Shown: positions 1 through 7,967 of the stretch, piece after piece
Position numbering within the stretch: position 1 is the stretch's first letter
Layout of the letters: the number at the start of each line of letters is the position of its first letter
Assembly (NCBI GenBank): GCA_024277475.1
Contig: JAJRVC010000724.1
Span: forward strand, 1-25,881
Direction: 5' to 3'
From: Deltaproteobacteria bacterium
GTDB lineage: Bacteria > Desulfobacterota > Desulfobacteria > Desulfobacterales > JAFDCJ01
Length of the DNA stretch: 25,881 nucleotides
Made by a program: the position numbers and the translations under genes
Notes under the pieces: generated by a model
Told to the model about the DNA's origin: nothing
What the model saw: the letters and a program-made list of their open reading frames with translations, nothing else
The model's database searches: none

Positions 1-633
1 GAATTCCCCCACCAGCTTCACATGAATCCGGTCCTTGATCATATGGCCTTCAATCGTGCTCCAGATATTGCAAATTCGCTGGGGGGTGCGACAATCCGAA
101 CACAAGCCGGTCTCGACACAGGGATTTTTGAACCCGTAGCGAATGTTGTTGACCGGTGCGGCATAGTGTTTTACCCGGGCAACGGCCGATTCCAAATCCG
201 GTGCGACTTTGTTCATGCCGACCACCAGGATCACTTTTTTGGGACCAAAAGCCATGGCCGCCACCCGGTTGCCCATGCCGTCAAGGTTGACCAGCCGCCC
301 ATCCAGGGTAATGGCGTTGGTGCCGGCGATCATAACGTCGGCTGTCAGCCCCTGACGCCGAAGTTCCAGGCCTTCCTCGGGTGACAATTCATGTCGATAC
401 GGATCAATCAATTCTACTTTCGGCAGGGCGGCAACGGCTTCCCACAGGCCGATACCCACGGCGGTCATCGAGCCACAACGGAAAACAGTGGCCCCCTGCG
501 GGATCATCTCGATAATTTCGTCTTTAGCCTTGGCGGCGCTGGCGGTGTAGCTGCCCGCCATGCGACGCTTCTCAAGATTTTTGATGATTTTTTCGGCGAC
601 TTTCTCGTTCCACTTCTCCTGGTGTTGATCCAT
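1..633 (-). CDS. LUD-domain (LutC/YkgG-like, DUF162) protein, C-terminus cut by window edge
   Basis: An open frame runs from ATG at 633 to the left edge without a stop: 211 codons beginning MDQHQEKWNEKVAEKI. A strong ribosome site (AAAGGAGG on the minus strand, about 641-648) lies 6-7 nt before the ATG. Family landmarks are visible: FRCGSMTAVGIGLW near residue 50, ELIDPYRHELSPEEG near 80, the glycine-rich run ITLDGRLVNLDGMGNR, and a late cysteine cluster (NPCVETGLCSDCRTPQRIC). LUD proteins include the lactate-utilisation subunit LutC and many free-standing homologues of unknown role; the late cysteines suit the free-standing LUD type. Only a few C-terminal residues should be missing, since the frame is already at LVGEF. 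No lutA or lutB neighbour is visible, so a role in lactate oxidation is inference only. Confidence 0.88.
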   Translation of the reverse strand, partial: MDQHQEKWNEKVAEKIIKNLEKRRMAGSYTASAAKAKDEIIEMIPQGATVFRCGSMTAVGIGLWEAVAALPKVELIDPYRHELSPEEGLELRRQGLTADVMIAGTNAITLDGRLVNLDGMGNRVAAMAFGPKKVILVVGMNKVAPDLESAVARVKHYAAPVNNIRYGFKNPCVETGLCSDCRTPQRICNIWSTIEGHMIKDRIHVKLVGEF

Positions 634-970
634 GAATTGCCTCCTTTTAAGTTCAGTTGTAACAGTTCACCCTAACAGTGCAACATGGGGATTCAGTCAA
701 CCGCGAAGAACGCAGAATCGTGAATAAGTGCTTGGAAATTCACAGCCGCATCATACTCAATGTGGTCTAAATTTCAACTACTAATAAGTTCGTTATATTT
801 TAGACGTGGGATCACCGCCCGTCCCGCTGATGGCAAAACTCAAGACTAAAAACACGGTCCGCCGGAGGCGAAATTGACCTACCGTCGCTAAAGCTCCCGA
901 CTTAGCAAAAAGCTTCGACGGCACAAGATGGCAAGGCAGCGGAGGTGAAAGTTACAAGTTTTCTCTTTAC
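634..970. other. Intergenic region with one imperfect hairpin
   Basis: A 337-bp gap between the divergently transcribed LUD protein and the MFS pump. It should hold both promoters, but no convincing -35/-10 pair was found. The clearest structure is at 882-921, where CCGTCG plus AGCT pair with AGCT plus CGACGG around small bulges. No RNA gene or coding sequence was recognised. Confidence 0.4.
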
Positions 971-2419
971 ATGTTGTCAGGAAAATCCGACAATGGCTCC
1001 AAAATGAACTGGAGCAAACAAGCATTGGCCCCTGACAAATCTTTAGAAAAACCGGCCCTTATTGTCGCCACCCTGACGTCCTTTATGGGACCGTTTACAA
1101 TCTCCTCCGTCAACGTCGCCCTGCCCGCCATCCAGGCCGAATTCTTGACCGATGCCATTGTTTTGAGCTGGGTGGCAACATCTTTTCTGCTGGCCATGGC
1201 CGTGTTTTTAGTGCCCTTCGGTAAAGTGGCCGATATTTATGGCCGTAAGAAAATCTTTAGTCTGGGTGTCATTTTATATACAGTGTCATCGCTTCTGGCA
1301 GCCTTTTCTTTCTCGATAAAGGCGCTCATTGTCATGCGAATTTTGCAGGGCATCGGCGCGGCGATGTTTGTTACCACCGGTATGGCCATCCTAACATCCA
1401 TCTTCCCACCGTCACGGCGGGGACGGGCCATCGGCATCTATGTGTCCGCCGTTTATATCGGGCTATCCGTCGGACCGTTTGCCGGTGGTTTCATTACCCG
1501 CTATCTGGGTTGGCGCAGCATATTTGCGGTGGTGGTGCCGTTTGGCGCCGCGTCGGTCTTTATGACCCTCAAATATTTAAAAGGCGAATGGGCGGATGCC
1601 CGGGGAGAAACGCTGGATATTCGAGGCAGTGTTCTCTACGGTCTTTCAATTCTGATATTAATCTACGGTGCATCCCTGTTGCCCCGAGCCGTTGCTGTTT
1701 ACCTGATCATCACCGGTCTTGCAGGTCTGGGTCTTTTTATCAGACTTGAGCTGCAGGTCCCCTATCCGGTGTTTGAGGTTAAGTTATTCAATCAAAACAG
1801 GCTTTTTACTTTTTCAAGTCTGGCGGCACTGATTAACTACTCGGCAACATTCGCCCTGACGTTTCTGCTCAGTCTTTATCTGCAATATATCAAGGGAATC
1901 CCGCCCCAGTTTGCGGGGTCAATTCTGATTGCCCAACCCATTGTGATGGCGGTTTTTTCACCACTGGCGGGCCGGCTTTCGGATCGAATTGAGCCGCGCC
2001 TGATGGCATCAGCCGGCATGATGATTACGGCCATTGGACTGTTCTCCTTTGTCTTTATCGGAGCCGATACATCCAAAGTTTTAATTGTTTTAGCACTGGC
2101 TTTTCTCGGGTTTGGCTTTTCCCTGTTTTCGTCACCCAACATGAGCGCCATTATGGGTGCCGTTGAGAGGCGGTACTTTGGCATTGCTTCCGGGACGGTG
2201 GCAACCATGCGCCTGCTGGGGCAAATGGCCAGCATGGCCATCACCATGGTGGTGTTTGCTGTTTTTATCGGCAGGGAGCCGATTTCACCTTCGAATTACG
2301 ACCAATTCCTGAAGAGTGTGCAGGTGGCTTTTCTGATTTTTTCTTTGCTGTGTACGCTCGGAATCCTGTTTTCGTTGTTACGGGGTGAGTTAAGAAATGA
2401 GGTTAGCCTAAAAGAATGA
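971..2419 (+). CDS. MFS efflux transporter, DHA2 (EmrB/QacA-like, 14 TM)
   Basis: Encodes 482 residues, the usual length of the 14-helix drug:H+ antiporter family. The N-terminal half carries the family sequence TISSVNVALPAIQAEF (about residues 42-57), then the loop 2-3 motif GKVADIYGRKKIF (about 84-96), the helix 4 arginine in MRILQGIGAAMF, and the motif C-like stretch YIGLSVGPFAGGFITRYLGW in helix 5. It is an inner-membrane pump that probably exports small lipophilic or toxic compounds using the proton gradient; the substrate cannot be read from sequence. The start is uncertain: ATG 971 has a GGAGG 27 nt upstream, too far to be useful, and ATG 1004 is an alternative with only a weak AGGA-type site. 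Either choice leaves the membrane domain intact. No regulator gene is adjacent. Confidence 0.9.
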   Translation: MLSGKSDNGSKMNWSKQALAPDKSLEKPALIVATLTSFMGPFTISSVNVALPAIQAEFLTDAIVLSWVATSFLLAMAVFLVPFGKVADIYGRKKIFSLGVILYTVSSLLAAFSFSIKALIVMRILQGIGAAMFVTTGMAILTSIFPPSRRGRAIGIYVSAVYIGLSVGPFAGGFITRYLGWRSIFAVVVPFGAASVFMTLKYLKGEWADARGETLDIRGSVLYGLSILILIYGASLLPRAVAVYLIITGLAGLGLFIRLELQVPYPVFEVKLFNQNRLFTFSSLAALINYSATFALTFLLSLYLQYIKGIPPQFAGSILIAQPIVMAVFSPLAGRLSDRIEPRLMASAGMMITAIGLFSFVFIGADTSKVLIVLALAFLGFGFSLFSSPNMSAIMGAVERRYFGIASGTVATMRLLGQMASMAITMVVFAVFIGREPISPSNYDQFLKSVQVAFLIFSLLCTLGILFSLLRGELRNEVSLKE

Positions 2420-2654
2420 TAGGGATTAGAAAAGCATAGCTGCTTATTGAGACCCGTCTTCATTGCCCCTGCAGGGGGTGAAACAGTTGGGGCTCGCGCC
2501 AAGAGTGCCGCAACATTGATTACCGCACATCGAGCATAATTCCCATCTGATCCCTTGAACTCTTATTCAGGATAAATTTCATGTGCTTCACCACCAGAGC
2601 GGATTGCATGTGTTCTTTTTGTTTGTGATCTCGCATGTACCCGTAACTTTAAAA
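2420..2654. other. Intergenic region, GC palindrome only
   Basis: Gap between the MFS gene and the AbiE promoter. A perfect 12-bp palindrome, CCCCTGCAGGGG, lies at 2466-2477 about 50 bp after the MFS stop. It has no T-tract, so it is at best a weak transcription barrier. Nothing else was recognised. Confidence 0.35.
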
Positions 2655-2683
2655 TTGACAATTAGCTAATTTTTAAATACAAA
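2655..2683 (+). promoter_or_regulatory. Predicted sigma-70 promoter of the abiE operon
   Basis: A perfect -35 hexamer TTGACA (2655-2660) is followed after 17 bp by TACAAA (2678-2683), a 4/6 match to the -10 consensus. The spacer holds a perfect 12-bp palindrome, AATTAGCTAATT (2660-2671). Transcription would start around 2690, leaving a leader of roughly 25 nt or less before the antitoxin ATG. Confidence 0.55.
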
Positions 2684-2708
2684 TAATTAACAAATATGTT
2701 AATTATTT
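2681..2708. promoter_or_regulatory. Perfect 12-bp inverted repeat, likely AbiEi operator
   Basis: Arms 2681-2692 (AAATAATTAACA) and 2697-2708 (TGTTAATTATTT) are exact reverse complements around a 4-nt spacer. The repeat overlaps the predicted -10 and ends 7 nt before the antitoxin start codon. AbiEi-type antitoxins are known to repress their own operon by binding inverted repeats in the promoter, so this is the natural candidate operator. Binding itself is inferred. Confidence 0.6.
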
Positions 2709-2715
2709 ATATCTG

Positions 2716-3309
2716 ATGAAAATATTGGAATTGAAAAACATACCCAAGTTGTATTTTGGCTATCAAGACATCGCCAGGGTTCTAGAAATCAGTGAATCCT
2801 CCGCCCGCGTTTCTGCCAGCCGTTATGTCGGGCAGGGAGCGCTGGTTCGCATCAGAAGAAACATGTATGTGCTGCGAGAAGTTTGGAACGCAGCAGCAAG
2901 AGAGCAAAAATTTTTGCTGGCGAATATGGGCCAAACGCCTTCATACATATCCCTCATGACCGCTCTGGACTACTACGAGATAACGACCCAGGTACAAAGG
3001 GATTTCTTTGAATCGATAGCTATTAAAAGAACAAGGGAACTTCCTGTAAATGGGCAAATTTTTAAATATACTAAAATCGCCACCAATTTGTATTTTGGAT
3101 TTAAAAAAGAAAAGGGCTTTTTTATCGCAACTCCTGAGAAGGCGCTTCTGGACGCCTTATATTTGATGTCCTACGGCCGCTATGCACTTGATACATCAGC
3201 GTTAGATGTAGCGAAATTTGACCGAGACGAGATCAAACGGCTCAGCATGGAATTTCCGTTGAGAATAAAAAACCGGTTAAACAAGCATGGATATTTTACA
3301 ACAGCATGA
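2716..3309 (+). CDS. AbiEi-type antitoxin / transcriptional regulator
   Basis: A 197-residue protein. Residues about 1-55 form a winged-helix-like DNA-binding domain (FGYQDIARVLEISESSARV then GALVRIRRNMYVL), as in AbiEi antitoxins of type IV toxin-antitoxin systems. The C-terminal part has the family signatures YISLMTALDYYEITTQVQ, YFGFKKEKGFFIATPEKALL and LDALYLMSYGRYA. Known AbiEi proteins both neutralise the toxin's effect without binding it directly and autoregulate the operon. The stop overlaps the toxin start by 23 nt, so the two are co-translated. No Shine-Dalgarno is visible before ATG 2716; the leader is short and filled by the inverted repeat, so initiation may be leaderless or weak. 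Confidence 0.88.
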   Translation: MKILELKNIPKLYFGYQDIARVLEISESSARVSASRYVGQGALVRIRRNMYVLREVWNAAAREQKFLLANMGQTPSYISLMTALDYYEITTQVQRDFFESIAIKRTRELPVNGQIFKYTKIATNLYFGFKKEKGFFIATPEKALLDALYLMSYGRYALDTSALDVAKFDRDEIKRLSMEFPLRIKNRLNKHGYFTTA

Positions 3310-3958
3310 AATATTTGAAATTGAAGTTCTGGACCTGATGAAAAGCGCGAGGATCCTGGTGCCGCTTGTCTTTGGCGGTGGATCGATGCTGAGGCTCTGC
3401 CATGAGCTAAACCGCTATTCAGTCGACCTTGATTTTTGGTTTACCAAGGATATATCGCAAAATGATTATTATGACAAAATTCGCAAGGTGTTTGAGAAAA
3501 ACTATGAGATCACCGATTCACAAATGAAGCGCTTCACGCTCCTGTTCGAGTTACGGTCTGGCCGTTATCCCAAACGGTTAAAAATCGAAATACGAAGAGA
3601 AATGAAAGTCTGCGATTACCAGGAAAAAATCGCCTTTTCCAGGTTCAACACGAAACAGGTGGTATTGAAGGCCCATACCCTGGATCAAACCATGAAAAAC
3701 AAGGTTCGGGCATTCTTAAACCGGGGGGAGGTTAGGGACTGCTTCGATATCGAATTTCTCCTCCGCCGGGGAGTCAAGCTGCCCGCCCTTGCCAATGCAC
3801 AATACAGTAAGTTTCAAAAAAAACTGTACCACTTTAAAGACAGGGATTTTAAGGTCAAATTGGGTTCAATCCTGGAAAGCGACATTCGCAACTACTACGC
3901 CACGAACCGATTCAGCTACCTTGAAGAAAAACTTGCCTCCATTTTGAATTCTTCATAA
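3287..3958 (+). CDS. AbiEii/AbiGii-type nucleotidyltransferase toxin
   Basis: A 223-residue member of the DNA polymerase beta-like nucleotidyltransferase superfamily. The active-site motif is intact: GGS (residues 31-33), then YSVDLDFWF with the two metal-binding aspartates D47 and D49. A later acidic strand LKIEIRRE (about 98-105) and the family motif RDCFDIEFLLRRG (about 150-162, with R150, D151 and D154) complete the set. AbiEii toxins are described as nucleotidyltransferases that arrest growth and contribute to abortive infection of phage; which RNA this one modifies cannot be told. It begins inside the antitoxin gene in another frame, with no ribosome site of its own, which implies translational coupling. 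All catalytic residues look present, so the module is probably active. Confidence 0.88.
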   Translation: MDILQQHEIFEIEVLDLMKSARILVPLVFGGGSMLRLCHELNRYSVDLDFWFTKDISQNDYYDKIRKVFEKNYEITDSQMKRFTLLFELRSGRYPKRLKIEIRREMKVCDYQEKIAFSRFNTKQVVLKAHTLDQTMKNKVRAFLNRGEVRDCFDIEFLLRRGVKLPALANAQYSKFQKKLYHFKDRDFKVKLGSILESDIRNYYATNRFSYLEEKLASILNSS

Positions 3959-4025
3959 AAGAGCCGGCTGCTAAACTAGTTTTATCTTGATCGATAAACT
4001 TTAGCGCATCGCGAAATTAGGAGAC

Positions 4026-5267
4026 ATGGATAAAATTCAGCTAATTTTTTTCTTTATCAGCGGTTTTATGGTCTCACGCCTGATAATTAAGGCCAGACTC
4101 CCCCATCGAATCGTTTACTGGTTTATCGGTAAAAAGCATCTTTCGATGACCAAAATTCTTTTCTACCTCATTGCCATCTCGGCGTTTTTGTCGTTTTTCA
4201 TTCCCAATGCCATAACGGTGTTGACCCTCCTGCCCCTTTTAGAACTATTGCGGCGATCTTACGAAGAGGCCAACGGCCCTTCCAGGAGTGTTGCGACCAT
4301 GCTGGCCCTGGCGACGATTTATGGTGCCAACATCGGTGGTATGGGTTCAATCACCGCCACGCCGGCAAACGGCATCCTGGTGACCTATGCCGTCTTGAAT
4401 GATGTTCCCGGCATACAGCACCTGACATTTGCATCGTGGCTTGTCTGGGGCATTCCGCTGGTTATCATTTTTGTATGTATTGCCGCTTTGATTTTATGCC
4501 TGGTACTTCGCCCCTGGAAAAGCCAAAAAAACAATATTCAACTGCCATTTGATGCCGAAAAAGCAGACCATCCGTTTCAAAACCTGACCCTCTGGATCTC
4601 GGTATTTTACTTTTTGTCATGCTTTATTTTATCTTTATTAATGATGCATTTTCCAGGTCAAACATTATTGATATTATTTATCTCCGGCATCCTGACTTTG
4701 CTGTTTATTTTGTTTCTCTTCTTTTTACCTGTGAAAGTCGGCCCCGAAACGGATTCCAGGCAGGTGTTATTGACTTTGGCGGATTGTTATAATGAACTGC
4801 CCACCAAGGGGTTTATTTTTGTCGGTATTGCGGTGGGGCTGGCGGCAGTTTTGTATACCTTTAAGGTCCACGAATTCTTTGCCGGCTGGGCCGCGTTGAT
4901 TATTCCGACCGATCTATCCGTGTTTGCATTGTTTTTTTTGATTGCTCTGACGACCTCCTTTTCAACAGAAGTACTCAGCAATACCGCCGTTCAGCTCAGC
5001 TTTTTTGTGATCGCCCTTCCTTTGGCCCAAACCTTGGGTTTTCCCGCTCTGGAAATGCTGATCATTATCACGCTTTCCTGCACCAGTGCCTTTATGAGCC
5101 CCATCGCAACGGGGGTGAACGGTTTGGCCTTCGGCGGTGTCAAAGGGGTCTCGTTTTCAAAAATGCTTGTCGTCGGATTTATCATGAACATTGCCGGAGC
5201 CTGGTTGATTTCAAGCTGGGTTTTGTTTGTTGTGGAGCGATGGTATGGGTTGATGCAGGGCGGCTAA
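4026..5267 (+). CDS. SLC13/ArsB-NhaD-type anion permease
   Basis: A 413-residue polytopic inner-membrane protein with about 10-12 hydrophobic helices. It shows the duplicated ion-transporter architecture: [20 protein letters not shown] followed by [16 protein letters not shown] in the first half, and [20 protein letters not shown] followed by [20 protein letters not shown] in the second. The helix-breaking N/T/P clusters correspond to the substrate and sodium sites of SLC13 carriers (sulfate, di- and tricarboxylates) and to ArsB/NhaD-type permeases. The substrate is undetermined; a dicarboxylate or inorganic anion is the likely class. AGGAG lies only 2 nt before ATG 4026, unusually close, and M15 (MVSRLIIKA) would cut into the first helix. 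The 3' end overlaps the convergent kinase remnant by 4 nt. Confidence 0.82.
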   Translation: MDKIQLIFFFISGFMVSRLIIKARLPHRIVYWFIGKKHLSMTKILFYLIAISAFLSFFIPNAITVLTLLPLLELLRRSYEEANGPSRSVATMLALATIYGANIGGMGSITATPANGILVTYAVLNDVPGIQHLTFASWLVWGIPLVIIFVCIAALILCLVLRPWKSQKNNIQLPFDAEKADHPFQNLTLWISVFYFLSCFILSLLMMHFPGQTLLILFISGILTLLFILFLFFLPVKVGPETDSRQVLLTLADCYNELPTKGFIFVGIAVGLAAVLYTFKVHEFFAGWAALIIPTDLSVFALFFLIALTTSFSTEVLSNTAVQLSFFVIALPLAQTLGFPALEMLIIITLSCTSAFMSPIATGVNGLAFGGVKGVSFSKMLVVGFIMNIAGAWLISSWVLFVVERWYGLMQGG

Positions 5268-5967
5268 GTTCTTTCCTGATGACTATCCAGAACTTCTCTT
5301 ATTATCCTTAACAGGTCATCGAATTGATAGGGCTTTTCAACAAATATGGAAGTGCTGTTTTTATGGATATTTTTAAAATTTGCGGCTGATGTATAGCCGC
5401 TGGTAACAATAGTTTTTAGTTCCGGTTTGATTTCAAGCAATCGCTCCAGGCACTTATACCCACCCATTCCGGGCATATTTAAGGCAAGTATGACCAGACC
5501 AATACGTTCTTGGGCTGCCAGGTAGATTTCAATGGCTTTTTCTCCATTTGTTGCGGTGGTAACGGTGTATCCAAAATGCTGCAGCATTTTTCTTAAGACA
5601 TTCAGGATGGACTCATCGTCTTCAACCAAAAGAATGGTCTCATTTCCAGTGGGTATTTTTTCTTTTTTTGCGGATACTCCATCTTCCTTTACACCGCCCG
5701 ACTTGAAAACCGGAAAATAAATGCTGAAACAGGTACCTGCCCCCGGCTCTCTATCGCATTCTATGTGACCGTGGTGGTTTTTTACGATACCGTAAACCAT
5801 GGATAGCCCAAGGCCGGTGCCTTCCCCCGACGTTTTTGTAGTAAATTTTTTACCTTTAAAATCCAGAATGGATGCCGACTTTGACGTGCTTATTTGATGC
5901 AAAGGAGGTTAGCGGGATGGAAACCACAAGGATGGAGCAAAAAATTAAAAACACCAATCTTCTCATT
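5264..5967 (-). pseudogene. Hybrid sensor histidine kinase remnant (internal deletion, frameshifts, dead receiver)
   Basis: The open part (ATG 5902 to 5264, 212 residues) starts abruptly inside a histidine kinase ATPase domain: [19 protein letters not shown] is the end of the F box and the G2 box. A receiver domain follows ([11 protein letters not shown] near 91; K190 in VEKPYQ). Dimerisation, H-box, N-box and sensor regions are missing. The receiver's phosphorylatable aspartate is replaced: [12 protein letters not shown] has Ala140 where [12 protein letters not shown] is usual. Just upstream on the same strand, ATG 5967 opens MRRLVFLIF. After a T7 run (5935-5941), a +1 shift continues it as a signal-peptide-like stretch ending PLTSFA and then SNKHVKVGI, which resembles the mature start of a periplasmic-binding-type sensor. 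Simplest reading: a periplasmic-sensor hybrid kinase lost its middle, then gained an indel and a D-to-A change. The N-terminal reconstruction is inference. Confidence 0.75.
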
Positions 5968-6004
5968 TAAACGCCTCGGATGTCAGAAATTGCCAACACA
6001 ATTA

Positions 6005-6123
6005 CTCAATTTATAAGCCACCCCAACCTGTCGGGATGAGAATTAAAAAGTTCTACCGTTACCGCGAGGGCATGCTTGACGGGTGCAAATCTGATCAATG
6101 CCGGCGGCTTATGAATTGATATA
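6005..6123 (-). repeat. MITE-like inverted-repeat element, copy 1
   Basis: About 119 bp with imperfect terminal inverted repeats: TCAATTTATAAGCC at the left and GGCTTATGAATTGA at the right. The reverse complement matches 18412-18532 almost base for base over the full length, differing by two single-base indels and a few substitutions. Inside are a conserved block GATTTGCACCCGTCAAGCAT and a hairpin-forming CCCRAC..GTCGGG. It has no coding capacity, which fits a non-autonomous miniature transposable element. No clear target-site duplication could be made out. It sits between the kinase remnant and the hairpin at 6122-6209. Confidence 0.8.
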
Positions 6124-6209
6124 AATCAGCGATCCCCAGCAGAGGTGGCCCCGGTCCCTTTCAGGGGCCATCCTCCTACCCCCAGCTCTGCTGGGGCTTG
6201 CTGATTTAT
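6122..6209. repeat. Long two-part hairpin at the 3' end of the flavin oxidoreductase gene
   Basis: Outer arms ATAAATCAGC (6122-6131) and GCTGATTTAT (6200-6209) pair perfectly; after a 3-nt internal loop, CCCCAGCAGAG (6135-6145) pairs perfectly with CTCTGCTGGGG (6186-6196). An inner TGGCCCC/GGGGCCA stem caps the structure. The stop codon of the minus-strand oxidoreductase (6206-6208) lies in the outer arm. It could act as a terminator or 3' stabiliser for that transcript, although only a short AU-rich tail follows. It directly abuts the MITE-like element. Confidence 0.7.
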
Positions 6210-7327
6210 TGAAACAGCTCGCGATAGACAGCCCGTTTTTCCCGGGCCCATCTCGGGCAGAAGGCGGGCTTTCCCTGCATCACCAGTTGCATACAGGCAT
6301 CGCATTTGGGGCTGCAATTTAAAATCCCACGATCCCGGCCTTGGCGGGCTTTTTGCGGCCACTGCGGATCCACCCACAAAACTCGGGCCAATCCAACCAG
6401 GTCCGCTTTTTTTGCTTTCAGGATTGATTCCGCCCTGGCAGGGGTAGAAATTCTGCCGGCCGCAATCACCGGCACCTTCACGTTTTTTTTAACGGCATGG
6501 GCAAGGGACACCATGTAACCCGGCTTTTTGGAGCGTTTGACGACTTCGGGCAGATAAAAAGATTCATAGGTTCCGCCCATGGTCGAAATGTAGGCAACGC
6601 CGTTTTGCCCCAGTGCCTGGGCCAGCACAGCGGATTCCCTTACCTGCAGGCCATCGGGCAGCCACTCATCGGCCAGGAAACGATATCCGATCGGAAAATC
6701 TCCCACCTTATCCTGAACCCGTTTTAAAACGTCCAGCGGAAACCGGATGCGATTTGACAGCGGTCCGCCATAAATATCAGTGCGTTTATTGGTTCGCGGC
6801 GATACAAACTGAGCCAGAAGATAACCGGTCCCGCCATGGAGTTCCACCAGATCAAAACCTGCGTTTTTAGCCCTCAACGCGGCATTGGCAAACTGCCTGG
6901 CAATCGTTGCAATCTCCTTTTTCAAAAGTGCCCGGGGATTTTTTTTAAACGCAGCGACCGCTGAAGGTGCTACCGGGTCGGCAACGTGGGCAAACCGCCC
7001 GGTATGATTCAGCTGAAGACAGGCCCGGCTTTTTTGATCCTTGATCGCCGCAGCAAGTTTTTCAAGACCGGGCAGGTACCGGTTGTGGTCACAACGAATA
7101 GTTCGCGCTGAACCGCTGCCGCCCGCCGTAACGCTTGCATTTTCAACCACAATCATCGCCGCCCCACTTTGGGCCATGAGTTTGTAATGATAAAGCAGCA
7201 AAGGAGATACCGTGCCGCCGGAAGCGGCATATCCCAGATAAAGCGGCGCCATGGTAATACGATTTTTTAATCTCAATCCCTTTAGTTTCATGGGTTTAAA
7301 AAGATTCGGATAGATGGCTTTCTTCAT
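6206..7327 (-). CDS. NADH:flavin oxidoreductase (old yellow enzyme family) with Fe-S motif
   Basis: A 373-residue FMN-binding TIM barrel of the old yellow enzyme family. Visible features are NLFKPMKLKGLRLKNRITMA at the start, LQLNHTGRFA (about residue 103), the substrate and FMN loop GFDLVELHGGTGYLLAQFVS, RTNKRTDIYGGPLSNRIRFP, and late phosphate-binding VPVIAAGRI and GLARVLWVDP. The C-terminus has CSPKCDACMQ followed by FC, a C-x3-C-x2-C-x11-C array like the [4Fe-4S] ligand set of 2,4-dienoyl-CoA reductase and trimethylamine dehydrogenase. Unlike those roughly 670-residue enzymes it ends there, without the second FAD/NAD domain, so electrons would come from a separate partner. It probably reduces an activated C=C bond; the substrate is unknown. 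TAAAGGAGG lies 6 nt before ATG 7327. It follows the VOC gene by 59 nt, probably in one operon. Confidence 0.88.
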   Translation of the reverse strand: MKKAIYPNLFKPMKLKGLRLKNRITMAPLYLGYAASGGTVSPLLLYHYKLMAQSGAAMIVVENASVTAGGSGSARTIRCDHNRYLPGLEKLAAAIKDQKSRACLQLNHTGRFAHVADPVAPSAVAAFKKNPRALLKKEIATIARQFANAALRAKNAGFDLVELHGGTGYLLAQFVSPRTNKRTDIYGGPLSNRIRFPLDVLKRVQDKVGDFPIGYRFLADEWLPDGLQVRESAVLAQALGQNGVAYISTMGGTYESFYLPEVVKRSKKPGYMVSLAHAVKKNVKVPVIAAGRISTPARAESILKAKKADLVGLARVLWVDPQWPQKARQGRDRGILNCSPKCDACMQLVMQGKPAFCPRWAREKRAVYRELFQ

Positions 7328-7386
7328 TGTGACCTCCTTTAAATTGGCGGTTATCGGATTCTTTTCCGTATTTGTGAAACTGTGCG

Positions 7387-7764
7387 CTAAGCCTGTACCA
7401 GTTCGATAGTGATATTTTCAGGACCCTTAAAAAAGGCAATGGTCAAACCGGCTGCATCTGTAGGCGACATGAAAAATTGATAGCCGCGTTTGGTCAGGTC
7501 ATCGCAGGCAGCATGAATATCATCCACTTCCAACCCGATATGATCGTATCCATAGGTGGATGGGGCCAGGTGGTCCCTTATCTCTTCATCCGCGCGAGCA
7601 ACTCTTAGGTTGATATCGTTTCCCTGAAGATTCAGGGTTGCGCCGTCGGCGGTTCCAAATTTTCGACGAGCTACAAGTTTTGCATCAAGGGCATCCGTAA
7701 AGAAACCGATCATCGTTTCCAGATCCCGACAGATTAAATGAATGTGATGTAAGCGATAGGTCAT
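7387..7764 (-). CDS. VOC (glyoxalase/bleomycin-resistance superfamily) protein
   Basis: A 125-residue single-chain VOC fold made of two beta-alpha-beta-beta-beta modules: RLHHIHLICRDLETMIGFF at the start and YGYDHIGLEVDDIHAACDDL in the second half. Expected metal ligands H7, H75 and E121 (ITIELVQA) are present, but the position usually occupied by the first-half glutamate reads INLRV (N52), so metal chemistry may differ from classical glyoxalase I. Relatives include lactoylglutathione lyase and methylmalonyl-CoA epimerase; the substrate is not determinable. GGAGG sits 7 nt before ATG 7764. Shared strand and the short gap to the flavin oxidoreductase suggest joint transcription and perhaps work on the same carbonyl or enoyl compounds (inference). 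Confidence 0.82.
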   Translation of the reverse strand: MTYRLHHIHLICRDLETMIGFFTDALDAKLVARRKFGTADGATLNLQGNDINLRVARADEEIRDHLAPSTYGYDHIGLEVDDIHAACDDLTKRGYQFFMSPTDAAGLTIAFFKGPENITIELVQA

Positions 7765-7844
7765 GGGGTACCTCCGATAAATTGAGTTAAGTATATTTAC
7801 GTTTAGCCTTCGTAAACGACTATTTCTGTTTCGTCCTTTTTCTC

Positions 7845-7918
7845 ATTCAATACTGATAATCCCGTAAAAAGTCAAAATTCTCGAATTACGATCTTCTAAG
7901 CTCTTGAAATTATTGACT
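7845..7918 (-). repeat. Dispersed approx. 115-bp repeat, partial copy (R4)
   Basis: Contains CCCGTAAAAAGTCAAAATTC (7861-7880), which matches one end of the repeat at 13471-13590 read on the opposite strand (GACTTTTTACGGGATTGTCA), and at 21961-21980. The other end of the family, GGCCGCAAAAAGGCAC, is not found here, so the copy is truncated. Confidence 0.6.
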
Positions 7919-7967
7919 CCGAAATTTGAAAATTGGCTCTTTTCGAACTTTTTACGAAACCATCAAT

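Noticed and set aside
1..6. GAATTC (EcoRI site) at the very first base, suggesting a clone end
   Set aside because: The site is in frame within the LUD gene and the other end shows no vector or site; it could be coincidence, so no conclusion was drawn.
3959..4025. AGTTTTATC/GATAAACT hairpin between the toxin and permease genes as a terminator
   Set aside because: Stem is short, AT-rich and bulged, and no T-tract follows.
5901..5970. Plus-strand 17-codon ORF (METTRMEQKIKNTNLLI) with a strong AAAGGAGG eight bases before ATG 5917
   Set aside because: It is the antisense of the kinase remnant's signal-peptide region, is very short and isolated, and no gene follows; the Shine-Dalgarno match looks accidental.
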